The notes below the pieces were generated by a model. It did not search any database. It was not told the DNA's origin and worked only from the letters and a program-made list of their open reading frames with translations. A stretch of 64,000 nucleotides of DNA from Phoenix dactylifera. Lineage: Eukaryota; Streptophyta; Magnoliopsida; Arecales; Arecaceae. Each line of letters opens with the position of its first letter. Positions within the stretch are counted from its first letter, which is position 1. Positions 42,112-53,164 of this stretch are shown here, in pieces. Location: the NCBI RefSeq assembly GCF_009389715.1, contig NW_024067666.1:2893001-2957000 (forward strand). Reading direction: 5' to 3'. The translations under genes were made by a program, and so were the position numbers.

Positions 42112-42371
42112 AAATAATAGGAGAGTATTATACTTACTTTCTGGAATTGGGTTGAAACTATTATATATCTTAAAGGATTAGTTCAAGTCTGGGCTACAAA
42201 GAGAGCAGCTACATAAGGTTGGGCATCAAAATGAATTAAGAAAGAGGGAGAGGAGAAGAGATTGAAGTAAAGAAGAAAATGTTATAAATAATGATCAAAT
42301 CGTTTGCTCCAATTCTATCCAGTTATTTTGTTTGTTCTTAATCTTTTTCTTTCTTTTTGAAAACATTATTC
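41020..42371. other. Spacer shared with unit B, with (GT)n tract
   Basis: Non-coding spacer matching 59817-61095 in unit B. A (GT)n microsatellite spans 42053-42106 (much shorter in unit B near 60790). The first 80 bp still resemble the 5' UTR of the intact minus-strand CYP81 genes. Confidence 0.65.
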
Positions 42372-43461
42372 CTCTTGATCATTATTGCACTGCCTTCCTG
42401 ATCACTCGCGCCACTTTTCCCGGGACGTAGTGCTAGTTCTGAGGACTTGTTTGGGTTGAGGTTTCAAAACCTCAGGGAGAAAGAAATATGGCTTTAGAAC
42501 AAATGAACTCCTCTACCTTGCATTCGGTGAGGTTTTGCCTTACTTAAATAAGTGTCTACAGCCCATGGTTATAACTCAGAATACTCTGTTTTGATAAGGA
42601 TGAAACAGAGTTTCTGTTACAAGATAAACTTCAGGTTTGTTTGGATTAGATCGACTTATTATCACATTGGGTTTGAAGTAGTCTGACTAACAGTTTGACC
42701 CAAGTTGGCCCATCTTGTTCGTTTGCCAAATCCAAAGTTGATCAATTTACAGTTAGGTCGGACATGTATCAGAACATATTTGATTACAGAAAACTCTTAT
42801 CCAAGCCCATTTACTTCCATGGAATCAATAGATATCGACCAGATATTTGCCATAGCTTCTTTAAGGTGGGAGAAGGACATATCAACTGTCGACTGCATTC
42901 ATGGATGGAAAGAGTTCCAAACGTTGCATGTACTATGGGAATCTTTCGTTCTCATTTACGTCACAAAGGTTGGAATTGGAGCACACTGACGAGGACGCTT
43001 TACCAATCTTATTTATTTACGAAAGCAACTCCATCCTAAAGCCACTTTAATTTCAATATGGGCTTCCATGTAATGATAGAACAACGTGGAATTCTCTTGT
43101 TAAAGATCTAATCGTGAAATATTCTTACAATAGAGTGAAATTCCTTAAAAAAAAAATTCCTACAATGGGACACATCCAGTGTTCCAAAGAGATTGATCTT
43201 ATCTAGATTCTACGACATACTCCAGTTATGGGAACTTCCTACAACTTGGGCCGAAGCTTTATTTCTTTACTTTTTAATTATTTAGGCTCTCAGGCAGGGA
43301 GAAATCAAAAAGCTCATGGAACCGGGAGATTTATTTAGAGCAAATAGGGGCAAAGAATCTAAAGGCAAACGGCATTCAGATTCAAACCCCCCCGAGATCT
43401 CTCATCTAAGATGTGGAAGGTAATATCAGCCAAGGAAATTAGCGCTCCGCGGTGTAGGTGC
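42372..43461. other. Insertion of about 1.09 kb absent from unit B
   Basis: In unit B the flanking sequences meet directly near 61095-61130 (ATTATT... then GCTATCAATAAAATTGC). Here they are separated by about 1090 bp. It contains a 114-codon open frame (42695-43039) that I do not recognise, and I found no clear terminal repeats. It may be a mobile element insertion, or a piece lost from unit B. Confidence 0.5.
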
Positions 43462-43699
43462 TATCAATAAAATTGCAAGCTCAAGAGAGTCAAAGAGTTG
43501 GCCATCAACAAATTGACTTTGGGGATTCTCATGAATTAAGAGATTGTGACTGTTGGGGGCATGTTTGATCATGCTCCCGCTTTAGAAAAAAGCGAACAAA
43601 CTAAAAGCTAAGTTTTCTTTGTTTTCTAGCTTCTTCTAAAATATTTTCTTTATATATATTTTTAGATACTTAGATAATTTTACATAATATGTCATTAGA

Positions 43700-44217
43700 T
43701 ATAATTTTTTTTTTATGGCAACGCACCTCTACCACGAAGTAGATCAGACCTTGGTTGGTTGTTATCACCTAGGAACCTCTGCCCTTGAACTTTCTTACGG
43801 TCAGCTTTGATGGTGGCGTGAATAGAGACGAGCTGAATTTGTGGACTCTTGGATGTTAGCTGTTAGTGGGAGTTCGACCTTCGATATCTCAGTTTCTAGG
43901 GTGGACCTGAGGGTGGCCTCAGTAGGCAAGATTCATATGAGGTAGATATTGAGGGCCGACCTCATAGCCATTGAAGGTGATTTAGCTATTGCTGTTGGGT
44001 GGATTCAGAGCGAGGCGGGGACAACTAACGCACACCTGCTCCTACATGACATTTGGAGAATTTCGAGAGATCGTGTACTCCTAGGTACTAGGCATGTCTA
44101 CTAGAAGGCGAATACGACTGCAGATTGGTTTTTTCTTATTTGGTGGAGTATTCTGAAAGAATACTGTGGACCCAATTGCCCTCTGTAAAATTTTATTTAA
44201 TAATTTTAGTGGATGTA
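43700..44217 (+). mobile_element. LINE remnant (RNase H-like region), plus strand
   Basis: A decayed stretch with the non-LTR retrotransposon RNase H-like signature, seen more clearly in the sister copy at 52.1 kb (IAIEGDSA, then LLLHDIW). It is truncated at the 5' side and broken by stops. Its end is interrupted by the minus-strand LINE at 44218. Confidence 0.6.
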
Positions 44218-44435
44218 TTTTTTTTTTTGCTAAGACGGGTGGATCATACCTAACGAGTATGGATACACCCAATAAAATCAAAAAAAAAAAAACTTCGGAG
44301 TGCCATGGGCAGCTCCCCATCTCCAGCCCATAGGGTACTGCTAGAGTGACTGGCTACATAATCAGCCACCCAGTCTGCAGCCCCATTGGCTTCACGAAAA
44401 ACATGCTTGGTCTGGAAGGCCCCTCCGTCCCTCAC

Positions 44436-44801
44436 TAAAGAAATTCAAGATGAGAGTTGAGAGAAAGAACTTTTCGTTTTTACCTTTTTTACATTCATCA
44501 CGTTTACATATTTATACAAGGATAGCGTATTCAAAATTTAAATTTGAATTAATTTGAAATTCAAATTTTTAGCTGTTATGACAGCTAAAATTTTTCTTCT
44601 AGTGAGTCCAAATTTGGCAGCTGTTATGACAGCTAAGAATTTCTCTTCTGGTGAGTCCAAATTTGAATGAATTTGAAATTCAAATTTGAATGAACTTAAA
44701 ATTCAAATTTGCAGCTGTTATGGCAGCTATGAATTTCTGGGATTGGGCTCTCCTTCACTTGCGCAGAATACTCGGACTCTTCTGGTGAGTCCGTTTCAAC
44801 A
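44436..44801 (-). repeat. 3' LTR of the Copia fossil
   Basis: About 366 bp, paired with 48906-49272. Both LTRs repeat the palindrome-like word AGCTGTTATGACAGCT three times and AAATTTGAATTCAAATTT-like words several times, an unusual inverted-repeat-rich LTR. Confidence 0.9.
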
Positions 44802-47800
44802 CGCCCCCACAATCGAATGTGCAGTTCTTACACATGAAGATTGTCTCGAAGATGCGTGAACCTCACTACTGATAGTCTGATCTTTTGACGATAAAAATGA
44901 CACTCTTAGTTATTTCTTCATCACCTGTTCTCGCACGGTATGGAAACTAATTTCAATATGCTTCGTTCTGGCATGGAAGACTGAATTGGAAGAGAGGTAG
45001 GTAGCACCTATGTTGTCACACCACAATGTAGGAGTTTTCTGTAAGGGCAAATGAAGATCGTTAAGTATGGACTGCAACCATTGAAGCTCCGCAACGGTGT
45101 TGGACAGGGATTTGTATTCTAATTCTGCAGCTCCAACTAACTAGTTTTGCACCATGAAAAACACAATAAGCACCAACACTTCTTCTGTCATCACAGTTCC
45201 CAGCCTAATCAATGTCGGTGTAACAATGTAGAGTGTGACGCGAATGAGAGGAGAAGTGGAGACCATAGGAAATTGTGTTTTTGAGATATCTTAGTATTCT
45301 TTTAACAACTTGCCATTGAGGTACCCGAGGTTGATGCATATATTTGCTGACTTTGTCTGGTCTGGTAAGGCCCAAATAGTATAAGGCGCCATCAGTACTT
45401 TGATAGAGATGGGGATCATCAAATTCTTGACCTTTAAATTTTGATAACTGACAGAAAGTAGACTTCAGGGTGCTGCAAGGTTTAACTTTGTCTAGAGAGA
45501 CCTTTTGTAAAAGATCAACGATATACTTTTGTTGAGTGAGAAAGAGACCAGAGGGTGTCTGTAAGGCTTCCACTCCAAGAAAAAAACTTAAGTTGCCGAG
45601 GTCTTTGACAGAAAAATCTTGGCCAAGCAGGTTGATGATTTTGGTGACTTCATGAGCATCAGACCCAGTGATAATTATGTTGTCAACATAAATGAGGAAG
45701 TAGATATAAAGCTGACCTCGATGCAATGTGTACAAAGAACTGTTCGCTTTGGAGCCAATGAAGCCATAACTCTGCAGCTTATCTGTCAAGCATGAGAACC
45801 AGGCCTGGGGAGCTTGACGTAGTCCATACAAGCTTTTATGAAGCTTACAAATATGGTGAGGAAAGTCTGGATGTGTGAAGCCAAGTGGTTGGCTCATATA
45901 CACGTCTTCTTGCAACATACCGTGTAGAAAAGCATTTTGAATGTCAATTTGAGGAAGGCACCAGTTTCTGGACACTGCAATGGACAAAATAAGCCTAATA
46001 GTTGCCGGTTTGACAATCGGGCTGAAGGTGTCGGGGAAATCGACTTCTTGTTGCTGGTGGTAACCTTTTGCTGCCACGCGGGTTTTGAATCTCTCTATTG
46101 TGCCATCAGCTTTCTTCTTAATTCGGTATATCCACTTGCAACCAACCAAGTTGGCATCTGTTGGAGGTGGTAGCAAGGTCCAAGTACCGTTGTGCATCAA
46201 GGCATCAAATTCTTGATTCATAGCCTCCCTCCAATGTGCATGTTTGGAAGTTTCAGTGTATGATGTGGGTTATGTAAGTTTAGGCAATGATTCTGTAAGA
46301 AGAGCTTTTGGCAATGGATATTTTATCATGCCAACAAATGGTTGCTTCAATTTAAGAGAGTTTGTCTGAGATCGTGTAGTCATGCGATGAGTTGGTTGTT
46401 GTGGCAGCAGAATAGTGTGTTGGTCGGTCTGTGCAACAGCAGCATTTGAGCTGGGGTCAATATCCCTTGCAGGAGTTCCATCAACTTCTGTTTCTATATT
46501 CCCACGTTGAGTACCAGAGATTTGATTAGATTCAAGTGGCATGGTCACAGGAGAAGACTGAATGGTACCTACATGGTTAGTTGATAAACTCAAAAAACTA
46601 GGGGATATATTTATGGTGGAGGGCAAAGGTATGACATCAGGATTTGATGGACTTTTATTTAGAGTGTGGGAGGCAAAAGGAAATACGTTTTCATTGAAGA
46701 CTACGTGTTTGAACGCAAAAAATTTTCTAGTGGACAAAAAGAGGTCTTTCTAGCCCTGGTGGCAGAGACTGTAGCCAATAAGGACACATGTTTTTGAGCG
46801 AAAATCAATTTTATGTTTGTTGTATGCTCTCAAATTTGGCCAACGGGCACATCCAAAGACACACATGAATTGATAGTCAGGTTTCTTGTTATAGGCCATT
46901 TCGAAAGGCGATTTTTGTTAGAGAATTTTTGTGGGCAATCGATTAATAATATAGGTAGCTGTTAAAAACGCATCTTCCCAGTATGATTGTGGAATATTGG
47001 AGTGAGTTAACAAAGCTAAACCCATTCAACGATTTGCCTATGACGCCTTTCAATGGAGCCCATTTGTTCATGTGTATAAGGACATGCTAATCGACGATGA
47101 ATCCCACATGTTTTAAAAAATTGATTAAGGCGACGATGTTCGCCTCCCCAATCAGTTTGTATAGCTTTTATCTTAGTGTCAAAGTGGAGTTCTACATGTT
47201 TTTGGAACTGAAGACAAATTGATTCAACATCTGATTTTTGTTTAATTGGAAAGAGTTAAATAAATTTGGTGAAAGCATCAAGGAAACAAACATAGCAACG
47301 TGATCCATAACTTGAAATGACCGAACTTGGTTCCCAGACATCAGAATATAGTAATTCTAAAGGTTTTGAAGCTTGAAAAGTAGAAGCATGAAAAGGCAAA
47401 TTATGGCTTTTAGCCTTCTAACACTCAGGGCAAACATGTTGCCTCTTATTCGTACCAACTAGAAGTTTATTTGCTGAGATAACATGATTAACAGTGGGAA
47501 AGGACGCATGTCCCAACCTACGATGCCAATCAGTTATGGAGAATCGAACACCAACAAAGGCTGAAGGAGATTGCTGTTGAAAGGGCTTTAAAAAATAATA
47601 TAAACCATCTTATAGATGGCCTTTATGCTGGATGCTCCCCGAGTAATCCTTTATCAGAAAAAAGTTGTCATGAAATTCAAAGTAAACGTGATTGTCAGAA
47701 GCAAACTTATGAATAGAAAGAAGGTTCTTTTTAATTTGAGGGACAACAAGAACTTGATCTAATATGAAAGAACGAGAGGGAGTAGATAGTTTAGCGGTAC

Positions 47801-48905
47801 CAAAGTGAGAAATGTTCAAACCTGTGTCATCGCCAACTTGAATTTGATCAGATCCATTGTACTCATTGCTGCGAATATTGAGGTTATTAAGATTGGAAGT
47901 TAGATGATGAGTAGCTCCAGTGTCGGGATGCCAATCATTCTTAGAGTTTTGCTGATTGGAAGCGACCATAGCTTGTGGATTCTTTGATTGAGGTGATATC
48001 AAAATGACGGAAGCACTTGTGGATTGTGTGTCCAGGCTTTTGACATAATTGGCACCAAAGTGAGGAGTTATTGTTACCATAGGAATTGCGGTTTGAGATG
48101 GAATTGTTTCCTCGACCATTACCCTTGTCTGTATTATATTACTTACGCCCCTGTCCTCGATAATTATTGGAATTGCCGTAGCCTCAGCTCAAGGTGTTGT
48201 TTTGTTGCCTTGTTGCAACGTTGGCATAACCTCCTGGTAAGGATAGGGGCTGGTTGCTGTGGATGATGCAAGCCTCACTAGTAAGGAGTAGGGAGTATAC
48301 CTCTTCCAGTTGTATCGAGTCCCGACGGGAGTTGATCATTGCAACCACAGAGTCGTACTCGGGGCCAAGACCCGCAAGTATGTAGGTTATGATGTTATCA
48401 CACATCATCGGTTGACCGGCTATGGCAAGTTCATCGGTGAGTCTCTTGTTATGCATGAAATTAATCAATGGTCGACATATTACCTTTCAGTGTTGTTGCA
48501 AGTTAAGACCGCACTTGGACGGCTTTGGCTCTGAATTGAGTAGCAAAGACAAGACAACTTGAGCGAGCACTTCATCGGTGAGTGAGGAGTTGATTGCACT
48601 AAGAATGAGATTGTCTTGTCTATCCCATACAGCATAATCGCGATTTGGAGAGGTAGAGCCGTCAGGTGCAGTGAGCTCGGCAGGAGATTTTTTTGCAGTG
48701 CCATCAATGTACCCGAATACTTGTTGTCCTTTGAGGTATGGCAGCATCTGTGCTCTCCATATAGGATAGTTGTTGAGGGTGAGTTTGGAGATATTGGGAG
48801 TGGAATTGGGATTGAAATTGGGAAGAGAGGTTGTTGTGTTATTGGAGTTTGAAGATTGAGGAGAAGACATATTGTGCGACGTTTGTCTTAGGGCTCTGAT
48901 ACCAA

Positions 48906-49272
48906 AAAGAAATTCAAGATGAGAGTTGAGAGAAAGAACTTTTCATTTTCACCCTTTTTTACATTCATCATGTTTACATATTTATACAAGTATAGCATAT
49001 TCCAAATTAAATTTGAATGAATTTGAAATTCAAATTTTTAGCTGTTATGATAGCTAAGAATTTCTCTTTTGGTGAGTCTAAATTTGGCAGCTGTTATAAC
49101 AGCTAAGAATTCCTCGTCTGGTAAGTCCAAATTTTAATGAATTTGAAATTTAAATTTAAATGAATTTGAAATTCAAATTTGTAGCTGTTATGGCAGCTAT
49201 GAATTTCTAGGATTGGGCTTCTCTTTCACTTGTGCAGAAGACTCGGACTCTTCTGGTGAGTCCGTTCCAACA
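48906..49272 (-). repeat. 5' LTR of the Copia fossil
   Basis: The partner LTR. It is followed on the minus strand, after one base, by the primer binding site. Its outer end abuts the ctcac duplication and the interrupted LINE reading frame. Confidence 0.9.
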
Positions 49273-49774
49273 CTCACCAATGCTTAGATGTCTTGGAGCA
49301 AAGGGTGGATGCAACCATTACCCCTTGGCCCCCCTCCGGATTCAGCTGATGATTGTGGCCGAGAGTCCCCCTCTAGGACAATGAAACTAGCCGGTAAAAC
49401 ATACCGGGCATGACGGAGGTCTACCCAAGCGGCCCTCAGCTCCGCATCCAAAACTGAAATGTCGATGAGTTGACTGGCATGTATTCTTATTATTAGATAT
49501 ATATATGATCTGGCCATTTTATTAAAAAAAATAATCAGACGATAAATTGGTTGGGAGAAGACGCAATGATCGGAGATTTTCTTTTCAAAAGGGCCGATCT
49601 GGTTTTTGTTTTTGTTTTTTATTTTGTCTGGATCCAGAGCTCTGATGGTTACGGTAAAAAAGTAAAAGCCGGATCTTAATGGCCGGGTTTCAATGGTTGG
49701 GAGGGTGACATCGGCTTGAAAACGAAAGGATAAGGGAAGAGACGGAGGCAGTCCAGTGGCGGAGATCAAAGGAA

Positions 49775-51935
49775 ATGGAGACGGGCACCTTCTACTGCTG
49801 TGCGGTGCTCTTCTTGGTCCTCCTCTTTACTTCCAAAAGCTTCTTCCAATCTAAGAACTCCCGTCTCCGATGTCCACCCACCGGCCCCCTCGCCCTCCCT
49901 GTCGTCGGCCACCTCCACCTCCTCCGCCAGCCCATCCACCGCACCCTCTCCGCCATCTCCGCCCGCCACGGCCCTCTCCTCCTCCTCCGCTTCGGCTCCC
50001 GCCCCGTACTCCTCGTCTCCTCCCCCTCCGCCGCCGAGGACTGCTTCACCGTCAATGACATCACCTTCGCCAACCGCCCCCCGCTCCTCTTTCTCAAGTA
50101 CTTCGGCTACGACGGCACCAGCCTCGGCTCCTCCAACTATGGCCCCCACTGGCGCAACCTCCGCCGCATCGCCACCCTCGAGATCTTCTCCCCCGCCCGG
50201 GTTGCCTCCTTCTCTGCCTCCCGTGCTGCCGAGGTCCGCTCGCTCCTCGGCCACCTCTTCGGCAACGGAGATAAAGCCGAGTTTCGGAAGGTGGAGATGA
50301 AGTCGAGGCTCTCGGAGCTGACGTTTAATGTGACCATGCAGATGATAGCCGGGAGGAGATACTACGGGGCGGAGGCGACGGAGGTGACAGAGGAGGGGCG
50401 GCGGTTCCGTCGAGCTATAGAGGAGATGTTTTTGTTGTGCGGGTCATCGACTTTGGAGGACTTCTTGCCATGGGCGAGGTGGGCAGGGTGGAACAGTGCC
50501 GAGAAAAGGATGGCGAGGTTAGCGAGGGAGATGGACGAGTTGTTCCAAGAGATGGTGGAGGAGCGAAGAAAGAAGAGGGGAAAAGAAGAGAGAGAGAAAA
50601 CTATTATCGATGTTATGTTGGAGATGCAGGAGGCCGAGCCTGGTTACTACACCGACGAGATCATCAAAGGAATGATTCTGGTACGTTTATAGTAGCTTCT
50701 TTGATTCGATCTAATTCTATCACCAAGCATCATCATAAACTCCATTCAAACTATTCTCTACAGTGGAAGTTTTTCCGAGTGAGAGACACGGGGGAAAAAG
50801 GTTTAAATGAATAGAATAGAATTCTTTCTTTATTTTTCTTCCTCTCCACCGATTCTGGCAAGAAAGGTACATTGGGAAGCAGGGAAGGTGACATTCATTA
50901 AAACTCAAAATAAAATAAGTTGGCCGGGTACTTCTCCGTCCTCCATAAAACAGCAACCACTAAATAAATTAATATATAATCCATCCATAAATGTACGACA
51001 AATATTAGGGAGATTAGGAAGATTGTTATCTCCTATTTGAACAACAATAAAATAAAATAGGAAGCTCATCCATATCCTTTCACCAAATTGGACGCCCTTA
51101 TTTTGAATGCAGAACCAAGATTAATATCCTATAATAATAAAAATTGGTGTTAGGTTAGTGTGTGCTATATTCGGATGGGATCCATTGGGATCAAACACAA
51201 CATCTTCTTCAAATTACTTTGCAGGAAAAAAACGAAAAAACAGCACCTTGGTGGGCTTCATCTAGTGATATTATTTATCTTGTTTTCGTGCATCTAACAA
51301 TGGCTGTCATTTTGTTTCAGAACCTAATAGCAGCCGGAACGGACACTTCTGCTGGAACCATGGAGTGGGCATTGGCTTTGCTTCTTAATCATCCGGATGC
51401 ATTAAAGAAGGCCAAAGTCGAGATAGACACGCAAGTGGGTCACGCCCGCTTGGTCACCGACCATGACCTTCCCAATCTCCACTACCTCCAGAATGTCATC
51501 AAAGAAACCCTTCGTCTATTCCCAGCAGGCCCTCTCCTCCCGCCGCACGAGTCGTCCGAGCAGTGTGTCGTACAGGGATATAGTGTTCCACGCGGCACGA
51601 TGTTATTGGTTAATGCTTATGCGATACAAAGGGACCCACAGCTATGGACGAATCCCTTCGAGTTTAGGCCAGAGAGGTTTGATGAAGGAGAGGGGGAGGG
51701 ATACAAGAACATCCCCTTTGGGTCTGGAAGGAGGAGGTGCCCGGGGGAGGGCTTGGCCATGAGAACTATGGGGTTAGCCTTGGGGTCTCTGATTCAGTGT
51801 TTTGAGTGGAAGAGAACGAGGGAGGAGGAGGTGGACATGACTGAAGGCTTGGGGCTCACTATGCCCAAGGCTGAACCCTTGGAGGCCTCGTACAAGCCAT
51901 GTGGAAATATGACCGACCTTCTTTCTCAAATATGA
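49775..51935 (+). CDS. CYP81-family cytochrome P450 (plus-strand copy B)
   Basis: Exons 49775-50680 (302 codons) and 51321-51935 (204 codons plus stop); intron 640 bp; 506 aa. Start METGTFYCCAV. The motifs are those of copy A: hinge [26 protein letters not shown] (307-312), ETLR (364-367), PERF (419-422), [10 protein letters not shown] with Cys442. Differences cluster in the B-C region (FLKYFGYDGTSLGSSNYG for [18 protein letters not shown]), a substrate-recognition region, and at MFLLCGSS for AFLVAGAS. The intron is shorter because about 200 bp of the copy-A intron is absent. Upstream there is no TATA-bearing 42-bp segment, and the proximal leader is shorter. The coding sequence is intact. 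Confidence 0.94.
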
Positions 51936-52099
51936 CTATGCTCAAATTTATGTCCCTATAATAACTGCTTTTATGATGTATTCGTACTTTAAATTTATGT
52001 GAAATATATGCATAAGCTGCAAACCAGTGAAGCATGGAAGGATGAAATCTAATTGAGTGCAATGGTTTTCTTTGGCTAATTTATTGTCTTTGTTGTGGT

Positions 52100-52745
52100 T
52101 CAAATTGGGGCATGCGGAGGAGTCGGAGGAGCTGCCGGTTGAGACGGAGAAAGGACATATACAATCCCTTTACAAAAGGGTATTATGGCTTGGACGACGA
52201 CAAGATGAACTTTTATGGTGATACATATCTACCACAAAATGGATCAGGCTTTGGTTGGTTTTATCACCTAGGAACCTCCACCCTCAAACTTTCTTACGGT
52301 CAGTTTTGATAGTAGTGTGACTGGGGGCGATAGTAGAGGTGGAGCAAGATTTTTGGACTCTTGGCTGGTAGACTGTTGGTGGGAGTGCAACCTTCAATAT
52401 CTTAGTTTCTAGAACGAAGCTGAAGGTGGCTTGGGCAGCCATAATCCATGCGAGGTAGGTATGGAGGGCTATCCTCATAGCCATCGAAGGTGATTCAGCT
52501 ATTATTGTCAGGTGGATTCAAGATCAAACGGGGACGACTAACGCACATCTGCTCCTACACGATATTTGGAGGTTTCGAAAGAGTGTGTATTCCTAGGTAC
52601 CAGGCACATCAACTAGAAGACGAATAGAACTGCGGATGGAATTTCTTCTTATTTGGTGGAGCATTCTGGAAGAATACTATAGACCAAATTGTCAGTTATT
52701 TTGGTTGCTCACTGTAAAATTTTATTTTACAATTTTATTGGATGT
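52100..52745 (+). mobile_element. LINE remnant (RNase H-like region) between copies B and C
   Basis: The best-preserved of three related remnants: RAILIAIEGDSAIIVRWIQ and NAHLLLHDIWRF are RNase H-like domain words of plant LINEs. It is 5' truncated and broken, and is followed after a short tail by a long (TA)n tract. It lies only about 160 bp beyond the stop codon of copy B. Confidence 0.6.
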
Positions 52746-52754
52746 ATTCGTCTT

Positions 52755-52756
<2 letters not shown>

Positions 52757-52842
<86 letters not shown>
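52757..52842. repeat. (TA)n microsatellite
   Basis: About 85 bp of TA at the end of the LINE remnant. Shorter versions lie at the same relative place near 49499 and 61918, so the tract is part of the shared upstream region. Confidence 0.95.
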
Positions 52843-52845
<3 letters not shown>

Positions 52846-53164
52846 CAGTCCATCTTATTAAAAAAAATAATCAGACGATAATTTGGTAGGGAGGCAATGC
52901 AATGATCGGAGATTTCCTTTTCAAGAGGGTCCATCTGGTTTTCGTTTTTCTTTGTTCTTTTGTTTGGATCCACAGCTCTGATGGCTGTGGTTAAAAGGAA
53001 GAAAAAAACTGGGTCATCCTAATGGCCGGTTTTAGTGGGCCAAAGGGGGCGCTTAAAAGTCGAACAAAAGGACCGAGTGTCACATCGGCTTGAAGTCCGC
53101 CTTACACGCAAACGAAAGGATAAGGGAAGAGACGGAGCCAGTCCGGTGGTGGAGATCAAAGGAA

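Larger units (their letters stand above)
44436..49272 (-). mobile_element. Ty1/Copia LTR retrotransposon fossil
   Basis: A full-length but broken element of about 4.84 kb. LTRs of about 366 bp lie at both ends (TGTTGG at the 5' terminus), flanked by the 5-bp duplication ctcac (44431-44435 and 49273-49277). A tRNA-Met-type primer binding site (TGGTATCAGAGC) lies next to the right LTR at 48893-48904. In minus-strand order it has gag, protease/integrase remains, and a reverse transcriptase region (about 45205-46221), the Copia order. Coding regions have several breaks. The LTRs differ at about 30 sites by eye (roughly 8%), so insertion was probably a few million years ago, depending on the rate used. 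Confidence 0.92.
44218..49473 (-). mobile_element. 5'-truncated LINE split by a Copia insertion
   Basis: The minus strand encodes a C-terminal RNase H-like domain in two parts. The first, 49284-49470, reads LDAELRAAWVDLRHARYVL...LEGDS...HPLLQDI. The second, 44250-44435, reads VFREANGAADWVADYV and FIGCIHTR before the stop. The Copia element (44436-49272) separates them. A poly(A) tail appears as T11 at 44218-44228 on the plus strand. Near-matching words (tggatgtatt at about 44210, tggcatgtatt at about 49475) may be its target duplication. Only the 3' end of the LINE was inserted, about 420 bp without the Copia. Confidence 0.75.
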
